Assembly: GCF_000011645.1 (NCBI RefSeq)
Contig: NC_006270.3
Span: 2,911,501-2,975,500, forward strand
DNA length: 64,000 nucleotides
Source of the DNA: Bacillus licheniformis DSM 13 = ATCC 14580
GTDB taxonomy: Bacteria > Bacillota > Bacilli > Bacillales > Bacillaceae
Direction: 5' to 3'
The position numbers and the translations under genes are program-made. Positions 9,607-19,027 of this stretch are shown here, in pieces; position 1 is the stretch's first letter, and every line of letters starts with the position of its first letter. The notes under the pieces are model-generated. The model had not been told where the DNA came from. It ran no database searches and was given only the letters and a program-made list of their open reading frames with translations.

Positions 9607-10020
9607 TCAAGATGCTGTTTTTTTGGCTGGTTCAACTCGTGTGTCTTGACGGTCCTTTTTGCCGACAGACAGAATGAACTGTGAAAACAATCCTGTCGCT
9701 GCAAGCAGAATGACGGTGGCCAGGAAAATCACGAGGACGATCGGCAATCCGTATTTCTCCATGACGCCGAGCGAATTCATCACTGATATTCCCGACGGAA
9801 CGAACAAAAAGCCGATCAGCGAAGTGAGCGCCGTGCCGAGCGATTCAACTTGTTCAAGCTTCAGCACTTTCGTACACAGCAATGCAAACAACAGCACCAA
9901 ACCGATGACAGATGGAGGAATCGGGATGGGCAGAACCGCGGCGATTCCGTTTGAAATAAACATCATAACAGCAAAAATAAATGCCTGAGTTAAAAAGCCG
10001 TATTCTTTTTTACCCTTCAT
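9607..10020 (-). CDS. pftA: LrgA-family pyruvate facilitator subunit PftA
   Basis: 137 residues from the ATG at 10020, chosen for its AGAGGTG ribosome site and for matching the family N-terminus (Lys-rich, then [12 protein letters not shown]). Four transmembrane segments, with [15 protein letters not shown] and [13 protein letters not shown] typical of LrgA/CidA holin-like proteins. Forms the transporter with PftB; in B. subtilis LytT activates the operon when external pyruvate rises. The lytST genes lie nearby but are separated here by a plus-strand gene. Confidence 0.9.
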   Translation of the reverse strand: MKGKKEYGFLTQAFIFAVMMFISNGIAAVLPIPIPPSVIGLVLLFALLCTKVLKLEQVESLGTALTSLIGFLFVPSGISVMNSLGVMEKYGLPIVLVIFLATVILLAATGLFSQFILSVGKKDRQDTRVEPAKKTAS

Positions 10021-10050
10021 TTCGTTCACCTCTTTGGCTGTGTTGGGTTC

Positions 10051-10093
10051 ATTATATAAAAAGAGCCTCCCCAAAAAAGCGTTTTCAAAATAA
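10051..10093 (-). promoter_or_regulatory. Candidate pftAB promoter with cre-like site
   Basis: A good TATAAT (10056-10051) has no recognisable -35 at the right distance, which fits a promoter needing an activator such as LytT. Just upstream, TGAAAACGCTTTTT resembles a cre with two mismatches. I could not define LytT repeats by eye. Confidence 0.45.
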
Positions 10094-10256
10094 CTTGCCG
10101 GATACGGCCCCTCAATTGCAGAAATGGGAAGCTGAAATGCAAATCACTCTTCCGGCTTTGCAAATTCTTCACAATTATTTAAATTCCAGAATGTGCTAAT
10201 GAAGCTAAGCTGATCGTATAGTGGTTAATGAGAAATTGATGAGGAGGCCCTGACCC

Positions 10257-11813
10257 ATGGACCATTCAAGAGGAGGCCGCTTTGTTCCGTCTGGCGAATT
10301 TGCATCTTTGGCAAGGCGCGGCTTGATGCCTGAAGACGCTTCAATCGCCGCAGGCGCGCCCCGATTTGCAGATTATCCATTCAAGCTTGGAGTGGCTTCA
10401 GGAGACCCGCATCCCAACGGGTTTGTCATCTGGACGAGGCTTGCCCCCGATCCGCTTGCCGAAGACGGATTAGGGGGAATGCCTGACAAAGCTGTCCCTG
10501 TTCAGTGGGAAGTAGCTGAAGATGAACATTTTCACAAAGTGGTGAAGCGCGGGACGTCCTCTGCGCTCGCTGAGCTTGCCCACTCCGTTCATGTTGAAGT
10601 GCACGGTTTAAAGCCGGGAAGCTATTATTGGTACAGGTTTAAAGCGGGCAGGGAAATCAGCCGGACAGGCCGTACAAAAACCGCGCCTGCCCCGCACGCC
10701 GACATCAAGGGGATGTCGTTCGCCCTCGCCTCGTGCCAAGCTTGGTACCACGGGTATTTTACGGCTTACCGGCATATGGCCGAAGACCATCCGGACGTTG
10801 TTTTTTTCCTCGGAGACTATATTTACGAATATGCCATTAATGCTAAAAATCTTTTCCGCGATGTGACTTTATCCGCTGCCCACAACGCAAAAACCGTCAC
10901 CCTCAGCCAATACAGACTCAGATATTCTCTTTTTAAGACAGATCCGGACCTTCAGGCCATTCATGCGCTGGCTCCCTGGGTTGTGACGATGGATGACCAT
11001 GAGGTTGAAAACAATTATGCCGGCATCCATTCGCAATACAACACTTTTCCGGACGATTTTCTCCGGCAGCGCGCAGCGGCGTATCAAGCTTTCTATGAAA
11101 ATATCCCGATCCGCAGCACATCGATTCCAAAGGGGCCTGACATGCTGATGTACAGGCGGTTCCGCTATGGAAACCTGGCTGAATTCAATGTTTTGGACAC
11201 CCGGCAGTACCGCAATAATTTTCCGGCAAATGAGGCTGAACGGCTTGAGCCATCCCGCTCCATACTCGGATTTGACCAGGAGCGCTGGCTTTTTCACGGC
11301 TTGAGCCGGTCTGACACGATTTGGAACTTTTTAGTCCAGCAAGTCGTGCTGGCTCAAATCGACCGCGACACAGGTCCTGGAGTTGAGTACAGCACAGACC
11401 AGTGGGACGGCTTTCCCGCTTGCCGCGACAGGCTTTTTTCCGCATACAAGGCATACGGCATCCAAAACCCCGTTGTACTGACAGGGGATATCCACAGACA
11501 TGCCGCCGCCGACTTAAAAGCGGACTTCGATGATGCGGGGTCAGCGACAATCGGAACCGAGCTGATCACAACTTCGATATCTTCGGACGCTGACGGCAGC
11601 GAGACCGATTCTTTGGCGCCGATCTGGCTCGGAAACCCGCATGTCAAACTGTACAATGCACAGCGCGGCTATGTTCGCTGCCGCTTGACGCCCCGGCAGC
11701 TCGAAGCCGACTTTCAGGTTCTTCCTTATATCACACGTCCCGGCGCTCCAGCCTCAACTTATGCCAAGTTCGCCGTTGAAGCAGGACGCCCCGGGCTCCA
11801 GCGCATGTTTTAG
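10257..11813 (+). CDS. PhoD-like phosphatase/phosphodiesterase without signal peptide
   Basis: 518 residues. N-terminal PhoD_N beta-sandwich region (about residues 40-145, containing YPFKLGVASGDP and WTRLAPDPL) and a metallophosphatase domain (LASCQAW, FFLGDYIYEY, MDDHEVENNY, VLTGDIHRHAAAD), all PhoD family metal-site motifs. PhoD enzymes are normally exported by Tat. Here the start is fixed by an in-frame TGA six bases upstream of the ATG and a GAGGAGG site. The first 40 residues have no hydrophobic core, so the protein looks cytoplasmic. It lies on the opposite strand between pftA and lytT, genes that adjoin in B. subtilis, so it is probably an insertion. Substrate unknown. Confidence 0.88.
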   Translation: MDHSRGGRFVPSGEFASLARRGLMPEDASIAAGAPRFADYPFKLGVASGDPHPNGFVIWTRLAPDPLAEDGLGGMPDKAVPVQWEVAEDEHFHKVVKRGTSSALAELAHSVHVEVHGLKPGSYYWYRFKAGREISRTGRTKTAPAPHADIKGMSFALASCQAWYHGYFTAYRHMAEDHPDVVFFLGDYIYEYAINAKNLFRDVTLSAAHNAKTVTLSQYRLRYSLFKTDPDLQAIHALAPWVVTMDDHEVENNYAGIHSQYNTFPDDFLRQRAAAYQAFYENIPIRSTSIPKGPDMLMYRRFRYGNLAEFNVLDTRQYRNNFPANEAERLEPSRSILGFDQERWLFHGLSRSDTIWNFLVQQVVLAQIDRDTGPGVEYSTDQWDGFPACRDRLFSAYKAYGIQNPVVLTGDIHRHAAADLKADFDDAGSATIGTELITTSISSDADGSETDSLAPIWLGNPHVKLYNAQRGYVRCRLTPRQLEADFQVLPYITRPGAPASTYAKFAVEAGRPGLQRMF

Positions 11814-11814
11814 C

Positions 11815-11870
11815 TAAAAAACGGCGGTGAAAGACGAATTAAGCCCTTCACCGCCGCTGATCATTTTTTC
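11815..11870. terminator. Convergent terminator between the PhoD-like gene and lytT
   Basis: Ten-bp stem CGGCGGTGAA/TTCACCGCCG (11822-11856). On the minus strand it is followed by TTTTTT, and on the plus strand a few bases later by ATTTTTTC, so it can serve both genes. Confidence 0.85.
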
Positions 11871-12591
11871 ACACCATATGCAGCCGTTTTTTCAGCTCTT
11901 TCGCGTATGTACGGCTGACAGGGATCGTGGAGCCGTCTTTCATCAGGAGGTTGTATGTCGAATTGAACCAGGGTTTGACCTGTTTAATATGATCCATATT
12001 TGCGAGAAAACTTCTGTGCACCCTGATCAATGCCGTCTGCGAAAGCTTTTGTTCGAGTACAACCAATGTATCGTGAACCGTGTATGCCTGATCAAAAGTC
12101 TTCACTGTGACGTGTCCGCCTTCTAACCCGGCGTATACGATTTCATCGGGATCGAGCACGACGATCGATTCGTCAATGCTGAGAGCCAGCCTGTGGTGGC
12201 CTGCAAGCTGCCGCTCCTCCTGTTTGCCGGGGCGCATCCTTTTATATTTGTGGATTGTCTGTCTGATTCGCTCCTCATCAAACGGCTTTGTCAAATAATC
12301 AATCGCATCCACTTCAAATGCTTTCAGCGCATATTCATCATAAGCGGTCGCAAAAACGACAGCCGGAGGCGCCGACATTTTTTTCAGCCGCTGCGCAATG
12401 TCAAAACCGTTCTCCCCTGACAGATCGATGTCCAGGAAGAGGATATCGGGTTTGCGATCCGCCATTTTGTCAAACGCTTCTTCGATATGTTCAGCTTCGT
12501 CAATCGCATCCACTTCTTCAGTCTGCTCTAGTAAATATCTCAGCTCGTCCCGCGCAAACATTTCATCATCCACGATTAATACCTTGAGCAT
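11869..12591 (-). CDS. lytT: LytT, LytTR-type response regulator
   Basis: 240 residues from the ATG at 12591 (AGAGGGG site). Receiver domain at residues 1-120 with phosphoacceptor Asp54 (LFLDIDLSG) and TKPF; LytTR DNA-binding domain from about 140 to the end (RVHRSFLANMDHIKQV). Partner of LytS; in B. subtilis the pair activates pftAB in response to extracellular pyruvate. The start overlaps the 3' end of lytS by 26 bp, suggesting translational coupling. Confidence 0.93.
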   Translation of the reverse strand: MLKVLIVDDEMFARDELRYLLEQTEEVDAIDEAEHIEEAFDKMADRKPDILFLDIDLSGENGFDIAQRLKKMSAPPAVVFATAYDEYALKAFEVDAIDYLTKPFDEERIRQTIHKYKRMRPGKQEERQLAGHHRLALSIDESIVVLDPDEIVYAGLEGGHVTVKTFDQAYTVHDTLVVLEQKLSQTALIRVHRSFLANMDHIKQVKPWFNSTYNLLMKDGSTIPVSRTYAKELKKRLHMV

Positions 12592-14350
12592 CTCTGTTCC
12601 CCTCTCTTTCGGTTTGAAAAGGAATCTTGAAGGATATCTCTGTTCCTTTATCAAGTTCGCTGGCAATCTGCAGAGCAGCCTGGTGCCCGAACAAACCGGT
12701 GAGCCGCTGGTTCACATTGTAAAGCGCCGTCCCATTTCCTTCCTTTGAAGGGGCGGGCGCCTGCCCCAGCTGTCCAAGCATCTCCGGATTAATTCCCCTG
12801 CCGTTGTCTGACACCTTCATCAAAACGCCGTCCCGCTCTCTCACAGCGGATACTTTTACCGTGCATACCTTTTGTTTTCTCGGAAATGCATGGCGAAGCG
12901 CATTTTCAACGAGCAGCTGCAAGATAAAAGGAGGGATTTCCATATTTTCAAGGCCGTCCTCGATATGAAAATCAATATGATACTTGCCCGGAAATCGGGC
13001 CTGCTCCAATGATAAATAGGCTTCCAGATGGTTCAGCTCTTTTGAAAGCGGAATCATCAGCTGCCTGGCTCCCTGCAGATTGGAACGAAAATAAACGCTC
13101 AGCTGCAAGAGAAGTTTTCGCGTTTTTTCCGGATCTGTCCTGCACAGAGCAGAAATCGTATGGATGGCATTAAATAAAAAGTGCGGATTGACCTGCGCTT
13201 GAAGCGCCTTGATTTCGGCATCTTTCAAAAGCTTGCTTTGCAGCTCAGCCTCACCGAGTTCTAGCTGAGTGGAAAAAAGCATGGCAAGCCCTTCGGCCAG
13301 CTCTTCCGTCACACGGTTAAGACCGGACGGGTGCTTGAAGTACAGCTTCAGCGTGCCGATTGTTTCGCGGTTGGAGAAGAGCGGCAGTACGATCGCCGCC
13401 TGCAGCGGACAGGAACGGTGCGCACACTCGATTTCATCGCGCGACTTCACTTTCATGACCTTTCCGGTTTGAATGACTTTTTTCGATAAACCGGTGATCA
13501 GATTTTTCGAAGGAATATGATGATCTGCTCCATCTCCGACATGAGCGAGAATGTTCTCTCTATCCGTAATCGATACGGCATCCGTCCCTGTCATGCGGTG
13601 TATAATGAGAGCGGCGCTTTTGCAGGAATCCTCATTCAGTCCCCGGCGGAAAAAAGGAAGCGTCTGATCCGCTATCGAAAATACCTTATGGGTCTGAACG
13701 GCCCGCGCCTGTTCCTCTTTGCGGATAATAGACTGAATGATCGATAGAAAAATAAAGCTGCCCGTCCCGTTGACAATCATCATTGGAATGCCGATCATCT
13801 GAACAAGCGCAAGTGCCTCAGCCTGCGGTTTTGCAAGCACGAGAATCATAAGCATCTGCAGGCCCTCCATACAAATGCCCGCAAGAGCGGCTACCCGCGG
13901 TGTCACCATCTGGTGCCGATTCCTGAAAAAGCTGCCGATATAACCCGCAATGACACCTGCCAGCAGTGAAGAAACCGCGCAGCTCAAAGCCGTCGTCCCT
14001 CCCAGTGAAAAACGGTGAATGCCTGAGAGCAGTCCGACACCCGCTCCGACAAACGGCCCTCCGATCAAGCCGCCGATTTCGACGCCGAGAATTCTCGTAT
14101 TGGCAATCGAGCTTGACGGGTCGATTGCGAAAATCCAGTCATTGTTCAAAATCTCGCGCTCCCGGATTTCAATGCCTGTATAGTTGCTGATGATGCTGAA
14201 CAAGGAAAAAATAAAGATGAGAACTCCCTTGCCCTTATACCCTTCCGGATGCTGTAGGTGCTGACGGAACACCTTCATATGGGCCAACATAAAGCCCAGA
14301 ATGACGATGATCCCCACTCTCTCCAGCATCATAATCATGAGTTGGACCAT
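12566..14350 (-). CDS. lytS: LytS sensor histidine kinase
   Basis: 594 residues: 5TM-LYT sensor region with about six membrane segments (1-205, including NTRILGVEIGGLIGGP), a GAF domain (about 225-365), a His_kinase segment with phospho-acceptor His390 (NPHFLFNAIHTIS), and a HATPase domain with PPFILQLLVENALRHA and DNGRGI. Length equals that of B. subtilis LytS. Upstream gene of lytST, which controls pyruvate uptake and was originally named for autolysis effects. Confidence 0.94.
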   Translation of the reverse strand: MVQLMIMMLERVGIIVILGFMLAHMKVFRQHLQHPEGYKGKGVLIFIFSLFSIISNYTGIEIREREILNNDWIFAIDPSSSIANTRILGVEIGGLIGGPFVGAGVGLLSGIHRFSLGGTTALSCAVSSLLAGVIAGYIGSFFRNRHQMVTPRVAALAGICMEGLQMLMILVLAKPQAEALALVQMIGIPMMIVNGTGSFIFLSIIQSIIRKEEQARAVQTHKVFSIADQTLPFFRRGLNEDSCKSAALIIHRMTGTDAVSITDRENILAHVGDGADHHIPSKNLITGLSKKVIQTGKVMKVKSRDEIECAHRSCPLQAAIVLPLFSNRETIGTLKLYFKHPSGLNRVTEELAEGLAMLFSTQLELGEAELQSKLLKDAEIKALQAQVNPHFLFNAIHTISALCRTDPEKTRKLLLQLSVYFRSNLQGARQLMIPLSKELNHLEAYLSLEQARFPGKYHIDFHIEDGLENMEIPPFILQLLVENALRHAFPRKQKVCTVKVSAVRERDGVLMKVSDNGRGINPEMLGQLGQAPAPSKEGNGTALYNVNQRLTGLFGHQAALQIASELDKGTEISFKIPFQTEREGNRDAQGINRG

Positions 14351-14473
14351 GTACTTCCCCTTGCTTTCTTTCTGAATCGGAATCTGCTCTTATTCTATCA
14401 TACCTCTCTTTATTCACTCTTTGAGACGGCATGGCTTTAAAACCTTTTAACGGCCAAAACCGCTTCATGAGCA

Positions 14474-14503
14474 AAATAAAAAAGGCAGCAATTGTCTGCC
14501 GCC
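14474..14503 (-). terminator. Terminator of the DUF3923 gene
   Basis: GGCAG/CTGCC stem (14484-14500), followed on the minus strand by TTTTTTATTTT. Confidence 0.75.
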
Positions 14504-14509
14504 GTTTAC

Positions 14510-14737
14510 TTATTTGCTGCTTCCCACTTTGAAATTAACAATCAGCCACACAACTTGAATGATGAATGGAAATATAAATGCAATTAACAAAACGATAAAT
14601 GCTATTAATTTAAGTTCAGGTGTTTGAGCAACACCAGCGCCATCAACATCTCTCAGCCAAACAACAGCTGCTCCGATTACAAAAACGGCCGTCCACAATA
14701 TGTTGCAAATCCACCAAAATACCCAGCGTTTTTTCAC
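14510..14737 (-). CDS. DUF3923-family small membrane protein
   Basis: 75 residues with two clear membrane segments (WWICNILWTAVFVIGAAVVW; IAFIVLLIAFIFPFIIQVVW) joined by RDVDGAGVAQTPELKL, the conserved loop of DUF3923. Function unknown. It is a single-gene unit between lytS and ysaA; I recall no equivalent at this place in B. subtilis, so it may be accessory. Confidence 0.75.
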   Translation of the reverse strand: MKKRWVFWWICNILWTAVFVIGAAVVWLRDVDGAGVAQTPELKLIAFIVLLIAFIFPFIIQVVWLIVNFKVGSSK

Positions 14738-14989
14738 AATACCATTCCTTCCATCTCCTCAACTATAAAACGATTCTTCCTCCCGCGCATGGGCCAGCAT
14801 CACCATCATCAAATAGATCTTAGAAACGTTTTCCAAACAATAGATTTCGTTTCATTTTATCATATTCAAGAAGCTTTCACACTTTGATACTGCATTACAT
14901 CACATTCTTAAATCATTTCTTTCACATCCCTTTGATCTATTGTAAAATAAATGAGAGAATTCTATAAATTAATGGCAGAGGAGAAGATG

Positions 14990-15802
14990 ATGAAAGCCGT
15001 ATTTTTTGATTTAGACGATACATTGCTCTGGGATGAAAAAAGCGTCAGCACAGCATTTTCCAAAACGTGCCTTAAAGCTGAAGAAAAATACGGAATCCAT
15101 GCGGAAGAATTTGAAGCAGCCGTGCGCGAAGCAGCGCGAAAGCTTTACATGTCTTATGAAACATATCCATACACCGTCATGATCGGCATCAACCCATTTG
15201 AAGGACTGTGGTCAAACTTCAGCGAGCCGATCAGCGAAGGGTTTCAAAAACTGAACAAAATTGTTCCCGAATACAGAAGAAACGCATGGACAAACGGATT
15301 GAAGGCGTTTGGCATCGACGATCCCGCCTTCGGGGAAGAACTCGGCGAATATTTTGCGGCAGTGCGCCGAAAGAGCCCTTTTGTTTATGAAGAAACATTT
15401 GCCGTTTTAGATGAGCTGAAAGGAAAAGTAGAGCTTCTTTTGCTGACAAACGGCGATCCGAGCCTGCAGAAAGAAAAGTTGGCAGGCGTACCGGAACTTG
15501 CTCCTTATTTTAATGAAATCGTGATTTCCGGTGAATTTGGAAAAGGAAAGCCTGATCCAAGCATATTTGAACACTGCCTCACCCTCCTCGGCATGACAAA
15601 AGATGATGCCGTGATGGTCGGAGACAACTTGAACACCGACATTCTCGGGGCTTCCAGAGCAGGCATCCAAACCGTCTGGGTCAACCGCAAAGGCAAAAAG
15701 AATGAAACTGATGTTGCACCTGATCACGAAATCAGCCATTTAAGCGAACTGTTCGATATCCTCCGCGGACAAGCAGCGGACAAGCTAAGCAAAAAAGCAT
15801 GA
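14990..15802 (+). CDS. ysaA: HAD-superfamily hydrolase YsaA
   Basis: About 270 residues. HAD motifs I ([10 protein letters not shown]), II (LLLTNGD), III (Lys in GKGKPDPS) and IV ([13 protein letters not shown]) are intact, with a long helical cap after motif I, so this is a class I small-molecule phosphatase; substrate unknown. Two adjacent ATGs (14987, 14990) follow AGAGGAGA; 14990 has the better spacing. Convergent with thrS through a shared terminator. Confidence 0.85.
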   Translation: MKAVFFDLDDTLLWDEKSVSTAFSKTCLKAEEKYGIHAEEFEAAVREAARKLYMSYETYPYTVMIGINPFEGLWSNFSEPISEGFQKLNKIVPEYRRNAWTNGLKAFGIDDPAFGEELGEYFAAVRRKSPFVYEETFAVLDELKGKVELLLLTNGDPSLQKEKLAGVPELAPYFNEIVISGEFGKGKPDPSIFEHCLTLLGMTKDDAVMVGDNLNTDILGASRAGIQTVWVNRKGKKNETDVAPDHEISHLSELFDILRGQAADKLSKKA

Positions 15803-15828
15803 CTCCCGGGCGGGAATCATGCTTTTTT
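15791..15828. terminator. Bidirectional ysaA/thrS terminator
   Basis: AAAAAAGCATGA...TCATGCTTTTTT, a 12-bp perfect stem including the A/T tracts. The ysaA stop codon is inside the stem; it serves both convergent genes. Confidence 0.93.
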
Positions 15829-15833
15829 CTTGT

Positions 15834-17765
15834 TTATTTCTTTGCTTCAGCAACGGCTTTTTTGATAAAGTCTGCAATTGCAACCGTTTCTGATTTTTGC
15901 TCTCCGTATTTGCGGACGTTGACGGCTTCGTTTTCAACTTCCTGGTCGCCGACGACAAGCATGTAAGGGATTTTTTGCATCTGCGCTTCACGGATTTTAT
16001 AGCCGATTTTCTCGTCGCGGGTATCGACTTCAACGCGAAGCCCTTCACGCTGCAGGCGCTCTTGAACTTTTTTGGCGTAGTCAAGATGCACAGACGGCGA
16101 TACAGGGATGACCTGGAACTGAACAGGGGCAAGCCATGTCGGCAATGCGCCTTTATGCTCCTCAATTAAGAAAGCGACAAAGCGTTCCATTGTCGATACG
16201 ACACCTCTGTGAATGACGACCGGACGATGAGGTTTTCCGTCTTCCCCGACATATGTCAGATCGAATTTTTCAGGAAGAAGGAAGTCCAGCTGAACAGTTG
16301 ACAGAGTTTCCTCTTTGCCGATTGCTGTTTTGACCTGAACGTCAAGCTTCGGTCCGTAGAAGGCCGCTTCCCCTTCAGCTTCGTAATAATCATGGCCGAT
16401 CTCGTCCATCGCCTCCTTCAGCATCGATTGCGCTTTGTTCCACATTTCATCGTCATCGTAGTATTTCTCTGTATCTTCAGGGTCGCGGTAAGACAAGCGG
16501 AATGAATACTCTTCCAGTCCGAAGTCTTCGTATACATCCTGAATCAGGCGGACAGTTCGAATGAACTCGTCTTTGATTTGATCTGGACGGACGAAAATGT
16601 GGGCGTCATTCAGCGTCATTCCGCGGACGCGCTGCAGCCCTGAAAGAGCCCCTGACATTTCATAGCGGTGCATCGTTCCGAGCTCGGCGATCCGGATCGG
16701 AAGCTCACGGTAGCTGTGAATGTCGTTTTTATAAATCATCATATGGTGCGGACAGTTCATCGGACGAAGCACAAGTGTTTCATTGTCCATCTCCATCGGC
16801 GGGAACATGCCGTCTTGATAATGATCCCAGTGGCCTGATGTTTCATACAGGTCTTTGCTGCCGAGGACAGGGGTGTACACGTGCTCATAGCCGAGCGCGA
16901 GCTCTTTGTCAACGATATAGCGCTCGATGACGCGTCTGATGGTCGCACCCTTTGGCAGCCAAAGCGGCAGACCCTGGCCGACTTTTTGCGAATTGGCGAA
17001 CAGCTTCAGTTCTTTTCCGAGTTTTCTGTGGTCGCGTTCTTTCGCTTCCTCAAGGAGGCGAAGATGCTCTTCAAGCTCGGCTTTTTTGAAGAAAGCCGTC
17101 CCATAGATGCGCTGGAGCATCTTGTTGTTGCTGTCTCCGCGCCAGTATGCCCCCGCAAGGCTCAGCAGCTTGAACTCCTTGATTTTGCCCGTCGAAGGAA
17201 CGTGAACACCGCGGCACAGATCGAAGAATTCGCCCTGCTCATAGATCGATACCGTCTCGCCTTCCGGAATCGCATCAAGCAGTTCCAATTTCAGATCATC
17301 GCCGATTTCGGCAAACAGGGCTCTGGCTTCCTCTCGGCTGACTTCTTTTCTTACGATCGGCAGATTTTCCCCGACGATTTTTTTCATTTCCTTCTCAATC
17401 TTCGGAAGGTCTTCCGGAGTCAGCGCTTCTTCCAAATCCACGTCGTAGTAGAAGCCGTTTTCGATAACCGGGCCGACCCCGAGCTTCACGTTTTTATACA
17501 GGCGCTTGATCGCCTGGGCCATTAAGTGTGCAGTACTGTGGCGCATGATTTCAAGCGCTTCTTCGCTGCCTTCTGTAATGATTTCGATGGCGCCGTCCTC
17601 AAGGATCGGTGCGCGCAGATCGATTTCTTTGCCGTTTAATTTCCCCGCTATCGCTTTTTTCTTTAAGCCGGGACTGATTGATGCCGCGATATCTTCTGTT
17701 GTCGTCGCTTTTGCAAACTCCTTAACCGCTCCGTCAGGAAATTTGATTTTTACCATATCTGACAT
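15834..17765 (-). CDS. thrS: Threonyl-tRNA synthetase
   Basis: Charges tRNA-Thr. 643 residues from the ATG at 17765, the B. subtilis length; the GTG nine bases upstream lies in the AAGGAGTG ribosome site. Domains: TGS (1-64), editing domain with [13 protein letters not shown], class II catalytic core with the zinc-site [15 protein letters not shown] and [14 protein letters not shown], and the anticodon-binding domain ([12 protein letters not shown] onward). Controlled by the upstream T-box. Confidence 0.97.
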   Translation of the reverse strand: MSDMVKIKFPDGAVKEFAKATTTEDIAASISPGLKKKAIAGKLNGKEIDLRAPILEDGAIEIITEGSEEALEIMRHSTAHLMAQAIKRLYKNVKLGVGPVIENGFYYDVDLEEALTPEDLPKIEKEMKKIVGENLPIVRKEVSREEARALFAEIGDDLKLELLDAIPEGETVSIYEQGEFFDLCRGVHVPSTGKIKEFKLLSLAGAYWRGDSNNKMLQRIYGTAFFKKAELEEHLRLLEEAKERDHRKLGKELKLFANSQKVGQGLPLWLPKGATIRRVIERYIVDKELALGYEHVYTPVLGSKDLYETSGHWDHYQDGMFPPMEMDNETLVLRPMNCPHHMMIYKNDIHSYRELPIRIAELGTMHRYEMSGALSGLQRVRGMTLNDAHIFVRPDQIKDEFIRTVRLIQDVYEDFGLEEYSFRLSYRDPEDTEKYYDDDEMWNKAQSMLKEAMDEIGHDYYEAEGEAAFYGPKLDVQVKTAIGKEETLSTVQLDFLLPEKFDLTYVGEDGKPHRPVVIHRGVVSTMERFVAFLIEEHKGALPTWLAPVQFQVIPVSPSVHLDYAKKVQERLQREGLRVEVDTRDEKIGYKIREAQMQKIPYMLVVGDQEVENEAVNVRKYGEQKSETVAIADFIKKAVAEAKK

Positions 17766-17794
17766 CCTAGTCACTCCTTTTTTTTACAAAATAA

Positions 17795-18077
17795 AAAATC
17801 CCCGTCCCCCTAAGAAAGGGACGAGGATTAATAAACGGAATTCGTGGTTCCACCCTTTTTCCCGAAAACGCAAAAAACCCGGCGCGCTCTCGGCTTTCGG
17901 TTCTGTAACGGGAAGTCCCGTCAGTCATTACTAGACAAATTGCCGTTCACAACTGATGTTCAAAGGCGGTAAAAAAATGATCCTTGGCATAAGAGACTTT
18001 CAGCCATGGTCTCCCTCTCTGTCAAACCGGTGTTCATCTTTTCATGTCCTTATCAATACATGATATCTTTAAGTTTA
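17795..18077 (-). ncRNA. T-box riboswitch of thrS
   Basis: The leader contains the diagnostic T-box AGGGTGGAACCACG (minus strand, about 17858-17845). An intrinsic terminator follows (CCTCGTCCC/GGGACGGGG stem, then TTTTTTATTTT, 17795-17828). Uncharged tRNA-Thr should pair with the T-box bulge and favour the antiterminator. I did not fix the threonine specifier codon in stem I. This fills most of the 340-bp gap before thrS. Confidence 0.93.
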
Positions 18078-18083
18078 TACCGT

Positions 18084-18112
18084 ATTATAAATTGTTTTTC
18101 ACGCAAAATCAA
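18084..18112 (-). promoter_or_regulatory. thrS promoter
   Basis: TTGATT (18112-18107), 17-bp spacer, TATAAT (18089-18084). The -35 hexamer overlaps the ytxC stop codon. Confidence 0.8.
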
Positions 18113-18951
18113 GAATGCTCTTCCAAAATGTTTTCCCGCGGATGAAAGGCGCCAAGCGGAAGAATCCGCACCCTCTCCTGAAAAATATTTTGAATGGTCT
18201 GAACCATGGCGTGTTCCCGGTCTTCTGTATAGAGGTCTATTTTTTCCGGCGCAATCGATACGAGCGGAGCCAGGAGATGGGAATCAATATACATTGGGTG
18301 TTCTCTTACGAACCGCCTGTCTATGTATTTTTTTTGTTCCCGTTCAGAAATATACTTTAATTCCCACAATACAAAGTAACCGTCGTGCACAATGTGGACA
18401 TGGTCAAGCATCGGCTCTTTCGACATGACGTAGTCTCTCAGCGATTGAATGAATGTCTGATATTCCTGCTCCATTTTATACTCGTCGATCGCCGCCTCCA
18501 CATAAGATCTGAGGCGTTCATAATACTTCGCAAGGCGAAACGTCATAAATGACCGAATCGAAAAGACGTTTTCCTCAAGACAGATCGCTTGGAGCTCCTG
18601 AATGATGTAATGTTCGCGAGGGGTGTCGTCCTTGTTGAGAGGAAGCCCTTCAAGTTCGCCCTCCATAATGCTGTGGGCCAATTGAAGAATCTGCTGCTGT
18701 TCATCCCGGTCCAAAAAGTAATAATCGCCTTCAATGACCGAAAGCATGTATTCATCTTCTTTGCATTCTGTAAAAAATCTCGTCAGAACCGGCTCAATAT
18801 AGGCCTGAATACTGACAGAGGAATGGGTCTTTTCAATTCCGATCTTCCCTGGCGCTTCGTGAATCCTGATATGCCGATTCGCATCCGCATTGCGAAGGAG
18901 ATGCAAAAACGCGGCTGTATCATAATCATCTTCAAATGTAATTTCAAGCAT
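18109..18951 (-). CDS. ytxC: Putative sporulation protein YtxC
   Basis: 280 residues from the ATG at 18951 behind AGGGGGG. Soluble, acidic, mostly helical, with the segments SVIEGDYYFLD and ENVFSIRSFMTFRLA typical of the YtxC family found in spore-formers. No catalytic motif recognised; function unknown. Its last codon overlaps the thrS -35 element. Confidence 0.85.
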   Translation of the reverse strand: MLEITFEDDYDTAAFLHLLRNADANRHIRIHEAPGKIGIEKTHSSVSIQAYIEPVLTRFFTECKEDEYMLSVIEGDYYFLDRDEQQQILQLAHSIMEGELEGLPLNKDDTPREHYIIQELQAICLEENVFSIRSFMTFRLAKYYERLRSYVEAAIDEYKMEQEYQTFIQSLRDYVMSKEPMLDHVHIVHDGYFVLWELKYISEREQKKYIDRRFVREHPMYIDSHLLAPLVSIAPEKIDLYTEDREHAMVQTIQNIFQERVRILPLGAFHPRENILEEHS

Positions 18952-19027
18952 GTTTGTCCCCCCTAACAACATCTGTTACATGTATATGGGGGTGACAAAT
19001 AAAATAGACGTAAAAAAGGATGAGCCC

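Noticed and set aside
10207..10253. Upstream in-frame codons of the PhoD-like gene (ending in Arg-Arg-Pro-stop) as a broken Tat signal
   Set aside because: They contain two Arg before a stop, but no hydrophobic core follows in any frame. I cannot support a decayed signal peptide from this alone.
16881..17525. 214-codon plus-strand open frame opposite thrS
   Set aside because: It lies wholly inside thrS on the other strand, has no ribosome site and mirrors thrS codon usage. It is a shadow frame.
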